Source: an uncultured Bacteroidota bacterium (GTDB lineage Bacteria > Bacteroidota > Bacteroidia > Chitinophagales > Chitinophagaceae). Taken from it: DNA of 12,441 nucleotides. Where the stretch lies: contig CAMLEX010000061.1 in NCBI GenBank assembly GCA_946479055.1, positions 1 through 12,441 on the forward strand, written 5' to 3'. A program made the translations under genes and the position numbers. Shown here piece by piece: positions 1-5,703 of this stretch. Numbering within the stretch: the stretch's first letter is position 1; each line of letters opens with the position of its first letter. The notes under the pieces are model-generated. The model did not search any database, had not been told where the DNA came from, and was given only the letters and a program-made list of their open reading frames with translations.

Positions 1-142
1 GTGACACGAGGGGTTGAGAGACAGGCTCTTTTTTCTTTTCTGTAATGGCACTGTCCTGTTCATTGGTTTTATTTTCTGCGGCATTGTTGCAACTGATAAT
101 AAAAGCAGCGAGTACTATCGCCTTTGTATACATTCTTGTCAT
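1..142 (-). CDS. N-terminal part of an unidentified lipoprotein (truncated by window edge)
   Basis: Reading leftward from an ATG at 142-140, 47 codons stay open to the window edge. The protein begins MTRMYTKAIVLAAFIISCNN: a short basic start, a hydrophobic stretch (about residues 8-16) and a lipobox I-I-S-C with the lipidated cysteine at residue 18. The next 29 residues are polar, rich in N, E and K, and look like a flexible linker to a domain outside the window. An alternative start is the in-frame ATG at 133-131. The gene follows the dehydrogenase on the same strand after 88 bp with no terminator visible between them, so it may belong to the same transcript. What is seen is only a signal sequence and linker; the enzyme or binding function cannot be told from this fragment. 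Confidence 0.7.
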   Translation of the reverse strand, partial: MTRMYTKAIVLAAFIISCNNAAENKTNEQDSAITEKKKEPVSQPLVS

Positions 143-230
143 AGATAAAATATTAAATATTAGAAAGTCATTTTTATTTAAGAAATATTTTCAATAAGAG
201 AAATAAGTTAATGTGTTTAGTTTGGGTAAA

Positions 231-980
231 TCAAAAACCTATAGAATTGCCACCATCAACAGGCAATACCACACCTGTAATATATTTTGACGCATCACCG
301 GCGAGGAACAAAGCTGCATCAGCTATATCGGCCGGCTGGCCCATATATCCCATGGGGGTTCGTCCAAAAACTTTTTGTTTCCTTTCAGGGTCGGCATTCA
401 ATGCTGCATCCGTCATAGCCGTTACAATAAAACCCGGAGCTATGGCATTTACACGGATTCCCTGCGGTGAAAGTTCCACAGCCATTGCCCTTGTCATCCC
501 ATCGATAGCTGTTTTGCTGGCGCTGTATGCAATTACCTTGGGTAAGCCATATTGCGCAGCCATGGAACTGATATTAATGATAGAACCGCTTTTCTGTAAC
601 AGCATTTGCTTTACCACTTCACGACTGATAGCAAACACCGAACATAGATTGGTGGTAATAATTTTCTGAAATTCTTCATCGGTTACTTCCGTAAAATCCT
701 TCTTCATATTTATTCCCGCATTGTTTACAAGAATATCTATCTGGCCGAATTTTTTTATGACATCTTTGATTAAGTCCGGAATCGATTTCAAGTCGCTAAT
801 ATCACAAGGCAGAACATAACATAATTTGCCCAACTTATCTTTTGCATTCTTCAGTTTGTTTTCATCACGGCCAACTATTACAGTATGAATACCATCTGAA
901 ACGAATTTTTCTGCAATAGCATATCCTAGTCCTGATCCACCTCCTGTAACAATTGCCACTCTTTTGTTTTGTGTAGTCAT
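231..980 (-). CDS. Classical short-chain dehydrogenase/reductase (SDR), sugar or sugar-acid oxidoreductase candidate
   Basis: The 249-residue length is typical of a classical SDR. The cofactor motif TGGGSGLG lies at residues 12-19, D60 at the adenine-contact position and NNAG at 86-89. The catalytic tetrad is intact: N111, S139 (in NISSM), Y152 and K156 (YSASK), followed by PG at 182-183. R38, just after the second beta strand, hints at NADP(H) preference, but this is not firm. There is no signal peptide, so it is cytoplasmic. The fold is closest in style to gluconate 5-dehydrogenase / KduD / FabG-like SDRs. Lying 51 bp downstream of the GH67 gene, it may reduce or oxidise a product of uronate catabolism such as fructuronate; that substrate is inference from context only. 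The ATG at 980-978 gives a standard N-terminus directly before the Rossmann fold. Fatty-acid or unrelated alcohol reduction cannot be excluded from sequence alone. Confidence 0.9.
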   Translation of the reverse strand: MTTQNKRVAIVTGGGSGLGYAIAEKFVSDGIHTVIVGRDENKLKNAKDKLGKLCYVLPCDISDLKSIPDLIKDVIKKFGQIDILVNNAGINMKKDFTEVTDEEFQKIITTNLCSVFAISREVVKQMLLQKSGSIINISSMAAQYGLPKVIAYSASKTAIDGMTRAMAVELSPQGIRVNAIAPGFIVTAMTDAALNADPERKQKVFGRTPMGYMGQPADIADAALFLAGDASKYITGVVLPVDGGNSIGF

Positions 981-1031
981 AATTATTTTTATTTATCCCT
1001 GATCCTTGCAGAGAATAAGAAAGTTAAATTT

Positions 1032-3194
1032 TTAATTTCCCGGTGCATAAGGGAAATGTAAACTCTTGTAATAATCTAATGATTTATCCGGCTGCTCATA
1101 GTTAGCGGGAATGGGCATATTGCTGAACGTTTGAAAATAAAGCAAGCAGGCATTTCGCCACCATATCGCTTCTTTTACCTGTATAGCCAATAGCATCTTT
1201 ACTTGCTGAAACCTTTCTTCGTCAACGTATTTTTTCAAACTATTCCATTGTTGCTGAATAGCTCTGATATCATCAACGCCCTTGTAATACTTATAGCAAA
1301 GTTCTTCCCATAAAGTCTGGCCGGATCTCATTTTATGTTTCCAGCTTACATGATGAAACCAAAGTAAGTATTTTTCATCACAGGTGTTTACATCTTCATA
1401 TTGTTTACGCACCTCCGGGGTATACTCAGCCAATGCATTTGTACCGCTTGCAGTTCTGTTAAACCCAATGCCAAAAGAATCAGCTTTATGATAGTAAACC
1501 GGATTCCAGTCAGCTCTTGGTAAGTTATCACTCCAGGGGGCCGGGCCATAGTGGTGGCCATTGCCCATTATATGATGCAAGCCTAATGGCGTCATATAAT
1601 TTACCATCGCTTCATGCGATGATAACATGATCTTTTTTACAGCACTAACAAATGTTGGATCATTAGTAAAGGTTTGACGTATCCATTCATCAGCGATTTG
1701 CACACTGCTTAAATGGTAGTCCCATGCTAAGCGGCCTAACGCATACCAGTTGGCTTGTCCGAAAGGATGCCCCGTCCAATTCCTGTCATTCCCAATATTA
1801 GCAACAGCAGCCATGCCATTTAAAGAATTATTATATAAACTTCCATCAATTACTTTAGCAACTGCGGACCCTTTGCCTTTTGCATAAGTGTCTGCATCCA
1901 ATACTTCTTTAAACATTGGCGCTTCGTATACAAGATGTGTTCCCTGTCCGAGATATTCCTGTGTTAGCTGAAATTCCATCATCAGCGGAGTCTGATTCAT
2001 CGCACCAAATAAAGGAGAGAAAGGTTCTCTTGGTTGAAAATCTATAGGACCATTCTTGACCTGCACCATTACATTCTTTCTGAATTTTCCATCAAGCGGT
2101 TTGAATTCTTCATACGCTTGTTTGAAGCGGTCATTCGATTGCTGGCTATACACAAATGCACGCCACATTACGATTCCATTATAGGGAGCTAATGCATCCG
2201 CCAGCATGTTAGCACCATCAGCATGATTTCTTCCATAATTCTGGGGGCCGGGTTGTCCTTCTGAATTGGCTTTCACTAAAAAGCCGCCGAAGTCAGGAAT
2301 CAATTCATAAATTTCTTTTGCTTTATTGTTCCACCATTGCTGTACTGTATCATTCAACGGGTCCGCAGTTTTTAAGTTGCCAATTTCTATCGGAGCACTG
2401 AACCTTGCTGTCAGGTAAACCTTGATACCATAGGGACGAAAAATGTTGGACAATGCCGCACATTTCTCAAGCCATGGTTTAGTTAGCACTATTGCATTGG
2501 CATTTACATTAGTTAATGAAACACCGTTAATGCCAATAGATGCATTGGCTCTTGCATAATCTTTATAACGCGGATCCATATAATCGGGTAATGTATGCCA
2601 GTTCCAGATGGAAATACCGGCATAGCCTCTTTCTACATACCTGTCTAAATTATCCCAATGATTTAAAAAACGTAATTGTAAGGAAGGCGAAGAAATTATT
2701 GCAAGATTTGAAACAGGTTGTTGGGTTTGCAATAGTCGTAAGAAATGAAAACATCCATATAATACGCCTATATCATTATTCGCTGTAATGATGGTCATTT
2801 TTTTCCCCTGGTGATTGACCGAACGGATTATAAAACCCTGTTTACCTGCGGAAACCAAACTTTCTTTTGAAATTATCTGTGAAATAACTGTGGACTTCGA
2901 TGCAATGCCGGCCAGAATAACACCATTCTGTAATGATTTTTTTAACGGAATTATTTTTCCTAATAGACCTTTCAATCCGTTTTCCAACTCTTCTTTGGCA
3001 GCAAGGAGAGTAGGTGAGTCAGAAGTAATATTTATTCCGCTGATTGTATTCCGATAATTGGTAAGTACCCGGGAATCATTGATTATTTTATAACGAAGCC
3101 ACAGATCATAACCATCTTCTGCCCGCAACTGGGCCGACGCAAGCAATAAGGTAACCAGGAGAATTCGCTTAATATTTGAGATAAAGTGTTTCAA
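1032..3194 (-). CDS. aguA: GH67 alpha-glucuronidase, exported
   Basis: The 720-residue protein hydrolyses alpha-1,2-linked (4-O-methyl-)glucuronic acid from the non-reducing terminal xylose of xylo-oligosaccharides. A Sec signal peptide (residues 1-25, basic residues then LLVTLLLAS, cleavage near LRA-ED) places it in the periplasm. Domain order fits GH67: N-terminal alpha/beta domain (about 26-150), TIM barrel (about 150-475) and helical C-terminal domain (about 475-710). Catalytic residues line up with those I recall for Cellvibrio GlcA67A at a constant offset of 20: acid E312 (NSEGQPGP), and the D385 (GPIDFQPRE) and E413 (QLTQEYLG) pair that activates water. Length also matches the family (about 680-730). 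The start is TTG at 3194-3192, overlapping the TGA of lacI-1 as TTGA; it is chosen because the signal peptide follows at once and no nearby in-frame ATG lies upstream. The overlap suggests translational coupling to lacI-1. Confidence 0.96.
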   Translation of the reverse strand: MKHFISNIKRILLVTLLLASAQLRAEDGYDLWLRYKIINDSRVLTNYRNTISGINITSDSPTLLAAKEELENGLKGLLGKIIPLKKSLQNGVILAGIASKSTVISQIISKESLVSAGKQGFIIRSVNHQGKKMTIITANNDIGVLYGCFHFLRLLQTQQPVSNLAIISSPSLQLRFLNHWDNLDRYVERGYAGISIWNWHTLPDYMDPRYKDYARANASIGINGVSLTNVNANAIVLTKPWLEKCAALSNIFRPYGIKVYLTARFSAPIEIGNLKTADPLNDTVQQWWNNKAKEIYELIPDFGGFLVKANSEGQPGPQNYGRNHADGANMLADALAPYNGIVMWRAFVYSQQSNDRFKQAYEEFKPLDGKFRKNVMVQVKNGPIDFQPREPFSPLFGAMNQTPLMMEFQLTQEYLGQGTHLVYEAPMFKEVLDADTYAKGKGSAVAKVIDGSLYNNSLNGMAAVANIGNDRNWTGHPFGQANWYALGRLAWDYHLSSVQIADEWIRQTFTNDPTFVSAVKKIMLSSHEAMVNYMTPLGLHHIMGNGHHYGPAPWSDNLPRADWNPVYYHKADSFGIGFNRTASGTNALAEYTPEVRKQYEDVNTCDEKYLLWFHHVSWKHKMRSGQTLWEELCYKYYKGVDDIRAIQQQWNSLKKYVDEERFQQVKMLLAIQVKEAIWWRNACLLYFQTFSNMPIPANYEQPDKSLDYYKSLHFPYAPGN

Positions 3195-4228
3195 ATATGG
3201 GTTTGCTTTTTGAGTGATGATTTTCTTATGATCAATTCGGAGCGCACCACTATCGTTTTCGTTTGGTTGATGTTTGAAATACCTCCCGGTTGATTGATAA
3301 GGTTTCGGGCAGCGATCTCTCCCATATCCATGCCCGGGTAATGAATAATGGTCAACTGTGGTTCTACTATTTTACTGATAGCGTCATTATTAAAACCAAC
3401 TACGGCTATATCTTCAGGGATCTTTACGCCATGCTCTTTTAATGTTTGCATACATACGGCTGCGGAAAAATCATTAGTGATAAAAGCTCCATCAAGTAAT
3501 GGGTTCATCTTCAATATCTGCATCGCAGTTTCTACACCACATTGTTCGCTCAGGTCTTTGATAAGTACCAATTCCTTTTCAAACGGAATATTATGATCGT
3601 ACAATGCATCCATATAACCTTTATACCGTTGCGCATACACATTTCGCTTCAGGTTAGCCGTTACCAATACTATTTTTTTACAACCCTGTTCTATTAAATG
3701 CTGTGTAGCCTGGTAACCGCATTTGTAATTGTCAATAATTACTTTCGTGCAATCGCTTTTTTCCTCCACCCTGTCAAAGAAGATCACAGGAATTCCTTTT
3801 TCTTCAAATGATTTATAATGATCCAGGCTTTTGGTATTAAAAGCTAATGAAGCAATAAGGCCATCTACTCTTTTATGAAATAAGTTTAATGCATTGGCGG
3901 CTTCTTTTTCATAGCTCTCAGAAGAATGGGCTATGATCAGATCATACCCTGCCTCTGTTGTTACTTTTTCTATGCCTGCCAGTACCGAAGTAATAAAGTT
4001 ACTGTTCAATTCATGTACAATAACACCAAGTGTATTTGTTTTCTGTTTGCGAAGGCTACTGGCAAAAGTATTATGCCTGTAGCCCAATTGTTTTGCGGTT
4101 TCCTGTATTTTCCTGCGTGTATTTTTATTAATGGCCGGATTGTCCTGTAAAGCACGACTCACCGTGGCTGAGGATAGATCCAGCTTAAGTGCGATATCAT
4201 AAATAGTAATATCTTTTTTTGGCTTCAT
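3191..4228 (-). CDS. LacI/GalR-family transcriptional regulator 1
   Basis: The 345-residue protein has the full family layout. An N-terminal helix-turn-helix spans about residues 7-27, with recognition helix SSATVSRAL. The hinge helix NTFASSLR (53-60) carries L59, the residue that in LacI and PurR intercalates at the central CG of the operator. A periplasmic-binding-protein-like sensor follows (about 66-335). Ligand-pocket landmarks are FDR 151-153, R201 (equivalent to LacI R197), ND 252-253 and NND 280-282, so a sugar-type effector is likely. It is a close paralogue of the gene 40 bp upstream: 42 of the first 60 residues are identical. Its ATG at 4228-4226 lies 2 nt from an operator copy, so autoregulation is likely. 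Its stop overlaps the GH67 start. The effector, probably a xylan- or uronate-derived sugar, is inferred from the neighbours. Confidence 0.95.
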   Translation of the reverse strand: MKPKKDITIYDIALKLDLSSATVSRALQDNPAINKNTRRKIQETAKQLGYRHNTFASSLRKQKTNTLGVIVHELNSNFITSVLAGIEKVTTEAGYDLIIAHSSESYEKEAANALNLFHKRVDGLIASLAFNTKSLDHYKSFEEKGIPVIFFDRVEEKSDCTKVIIDNYKCGYQATQHLIEQGCKKIVLVTANLKRNVYAQRYKGYMDALYDHNIPFEKELVLIKDLSEQCGVETAMQILKMNPLLDGAFITNDFSAAVCMQTLKEHGVKIPEDIAVVGFNNDAISKIVEPQLTIIHYPGMDMGEIAARNLINQPGGISNINQTKTIVVRSELIIRKSSLKKQTHI

Positions 4229-4245
4229 ATTGCAATCGGTTGCAT
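4229..4245. promoter_or_regulatory. Predicted LacI-family operator, copy A (between the two lacI genes)
   Basis: The sequence TGCAATCGGTTGCA at 4231-4244 fits the LacI-family pattern TGNAANCGNTTNCA with a central CG. It sits in the 40-bp gap between the regulator genes and ends 2 nt before the lacI-1 ATG. Sixteen bases (4229-4244) are identical to copy B. At this position a bound repressor would act as a roadblock to transcription entering from lacI-2, or would block an internal promoter. Binding is inferred, not shown. Confidence 0.7.
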
Positions 4246-4268
4246 AAAAATCGCAAAAAAAAGTGCAA

Positions 4269-5306
4269 CTACAAATTTTTGTTTTTTAAAGAAGATTCAC
4301 GAATAATAATATCGGATCGGAGGATGATCATATTGGTGGTTTTGACATTGGAAATGCCATTCAGGTGATTGACGAGGCTGTTTACCGTAGCTTCTCCCAT
4401 ATCATAACCGGAATAATTTACTGTTGTAAGTTTTGGTTCTACTATTTTGCTGATAGGATCATTATTAAAACCTGCAAATGCGATGTCGCGGGGAATGCTG
4501 ATACCGGCTTCTTTCAATTTGATCATACAAAAAACGGCAGCGGTATCGTTGGCCGAAAAAACTGCATCCGGCTTGCTGCTCATCCCCAGTATTTGCTCCG
4601 CAGCTTTGGTACCTGCTTCTTCGCTGAGCTTGCTGATATAAACTAATTTTTTTTCGTCAAAAGGCAGATTATGATCCAGCAAAGCATGTTTGTATCCTTT
4701 TAACCTGTCGGCATACACATTTCTTAAAGTATTACCCCCGAGATGCATGATTCGCTTACAACCCTGATCTATCAAGTGTTTTGTAACATCATAGGCTGCT
4801 TTATAGTTGTCAATGACGATGCAGGTGCTGTCGTTGTGAGGGTAAACACGGTCAAAAAAGACAACGGGAATACCTTTCTTAAAAAAGGGTTCAAAATGAA
4901 CAATGTTTTCGGTATCATAAGCTAATGAGACAAGCAAGCCATCCACTCTTTTGTTGAACATCGTATAAGCATTGGCCATTTCTTTTTCCGAATTTTCAAG
5001 CGACTGGCTGATGATAAGATTGTAATTCTCACGGTTGGCCGCATCTTCCATACCGGCCAGTACAGACGACATAAAATAACTGTTGAGCCTGGGAACAATG
5101 ACGCCAATGGTATACGTTTTTTTGCTGCGAAGGCTGCTGGCAAACGTGTTAGAGCGATAACCAAGATGTTTGGCAGCTTCAAAAATTTTCTTGCGGGTAT
5201 TCTTATTAATGGCAGGGTGGTCCTTCAATCCCCGGCTCACAGTAGTGGCTGAAATATTCAGGTGTTTCGCTATGTCATAGATCGTTATTTCTTTATCATC
5301 CGCCAT
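4269..5306 (-). CDS. LacI/GalR-family transcriptional regulator 2 (paralogue of regulator 1)
   Basis: This 345-residue protein has the same architecture as its neighbour: HTH at about residues 7-27 with recognition helix SATTVSRGL, hinge helix NTFASSLR (53-60) with L59, and a sensor domain at about 66-335 carrying FDR 151-153, R201, ND 253-254 and NND 281-283. The two paralogues differ at the specificity pair of the recognition helix (S20-A21 in regulator 1, A20-T21 here) and at several sensor positions. They may therefore bind the same operator with different affinity, or answer to different sugars. The start ATG at 5306-5304 opens directly onto the HTH. It is the first gene of the leftward unit, divergent from susC, with a perfect operator about 44 bp upstream of its start codon. 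That placement suits control of both directions, including its own. Repressor versus activator cannot be decided from sequence. Confidence 0.95.
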   Translation of the reverse strand: MADDKEITIYDIAKHLNISATTVSRGLKDHPAINKNTRKKIFEAAKHLGYRSNTFASSLRSKKTYTIGVIVPRLNSYFMSSVLAGMEDAANRENYNLIISQSLENSEKEMANAYTMFNKRVDGLLVSLAYDTENIVHFEPFFKKGIPVVFFDRVYPHNDSTCIVIDNYKAAYDVTKHLIDQGCKRIMHLGGNTLRNVYADRLKGYKHALLDHNLPFDEKKLVYISKLSEEAGTKAAEQILGMSSKPDAVFSANDTAAVFCMIKLKEAGISIPRDIAFAGFNNDPISKIVEPKLTTVNYSGYDMGEATVNSLVNHLNGISNVKTTNMIILRSDIIIRESSLKNKNL

Positions 5307-5349
5307 GTTTCAGCTTTGTTATGCAAATAAAGGCAGCATTATTGAGAAA

Positions 5350-5375
5350 AAAAATTGCAATCGGTTGCAATTTTT
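5350..5375. promoter_or_regulatory. Predicted LacI-family operator, copy B (divergent lacI-2/susC spacer)
   Basis: A perfect inverted repeat has 11-nt arms (AAAAATTGCAA at 5350-5360 and TTGCAATTTTT at 5365-5375) around the centre TCGG. The core TGCAATCGGTTGCA (5357-5370 less the last base) equals copy A and fits the family pattern with a central CG. It lies between divergent lacI-2 and susC and overlaps the -33 part of a susC promoter candidate, so it is well placed to repress susC and perhaps lacI-2. Confidence 0.8.
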
Positions 5376-5396
5376 AAAAAAAACTCTTTACATTCG
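5365..5396 (+). promoter_or_regulatory. Candidate Bacteroidota-type promoter for susCD
   Basis: TTG at 5365-5367 and TACATTCG at 5389-5396 are 21 nt apart. This resembles the Bacteroidota promoter (TTG, spacer of about 17-23, TAnnTTTG) with one mismatch in the -7 element. The -33 TTG is the first three bases of the right arm of operator copy B, so a bound LacI protein would occlude it. Transcription would begin near 5403, giving a leader of about 300 nt before susC. The short motifs make chance matches possible. Confidence 0.4.
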
Positions 5397-5553
5397 AATT
5401 GCTAATTCAATTTCATGCTTGCCATAATAACAAAAAGAAATCTCTTGAATGAGCTGAAATCCTTTCTGGAACAGCGTTTCGTCTTTCTCCCCATTTTCAC
5501 CAGGGGTGTTTTCCTTTTTTTCTTACTTGTTTTTAGCGCAATTGCCGGACTTG

Positions 5554-5604
5554 AGCGGCTTCAACCCAGTCACCCCCAGCGACGGCTTTGGCCGCTAAGG
5601 GTTG
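5554..5604 (+). other. GC-rich structured element in the susC leader
   Basis: In an otherwise AT-rich leader this patch carries two strong complementary pairs: AGCGGC (5554-5559) with GCCGCT (5591-5596), and CAACCC (5562-5567) with GGGTTG (5599-5604). Their order crosses, so they form either a pseudoknot or two alternative stems. A third option is AGCG (5578-5581) with CGCT (5593-5596). It matches no riboswitch or RNA family that I recognise. It could be a leader RNA switch or a REP-like palindromic repeat. Confidence 0.4.
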
Positions 5605-5655
5605 GCTGTAATGATTCCATCCCGATGAAATAGAGCTACCACTAAAAATTTTGAC

Positions 5656-5672
5656 AAGTTGGTTTCCAACTT
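5656..5672 (+). repeat. Short perfect hairpin before susC
   Basis: AAGTTGG (5656-5662) and CCAACTT (5666-5672) are perfect 7-nt arms around a TTT loop. The hairpin ends 31 nt before the susC ATG. It lacks a T tract, so it is not a standard terminator. It might stabilise the transcript or be a protein-binding palindrome. Confidence 0.5.
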
Positions 5673-5703
5673 TCTAAACTTAAACTAAAAAAAATTGCTG
5701 TTT

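Larger units (their letters stand above)
5307..5703. other. Divergent intergenic region between lacI-2 and susC
   Basis: This 397-bp spacer holds no gene I can support. From left to right it contains operator copy B and the susC promoter candidate, then a weak hairpin with four C-G pairs (5489-5492 with 5503-5506) followed by T-rich DNA to about 5535. Next come a GC-rich folded patch (5554-5604) and a 7-bp hairpin (5656-5672) close to the susC start. A 72-codon open frame at 5415-5633 crosses it, with one hydrophobic stretch; I do not regard it as a proven gene. Confidence 0.8.

Noticed and set aside
85..95. Other TTGCAA-like half-sites (for example near 87, 2727, 7753 and 10907)
   Set aside because: They lack the second half-site with a central CG, and all lie inside coding sequence.
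143..230. Terminator between the SDR and the lipoprotein gene
   Set aside because: Only very short AT hairpins (for example GAAA-TAT-TTTC) are present, without a GC stem and T tract in the right orientation.
2540..3057. Two plus-strand open frames (2540-2788 and 2815-3057) opposite the GH67 gene
   Set aside because: They run antisense through the conserved GH67 N-terminal domain and signal-proximal region, and their translations look like no protein family.
4365..4925. Several plus-strand frames inside lacI-2
   Set aside because: They overlap one another in different frames and lie fully within a gene with an intact LacI-family fold, so they are shadows.
5695..5703. TTG at 5695 as the susC start
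   Set aside because: It adds only three residues (MLF) before an ATG at 5704 that gives a normal basic leader.
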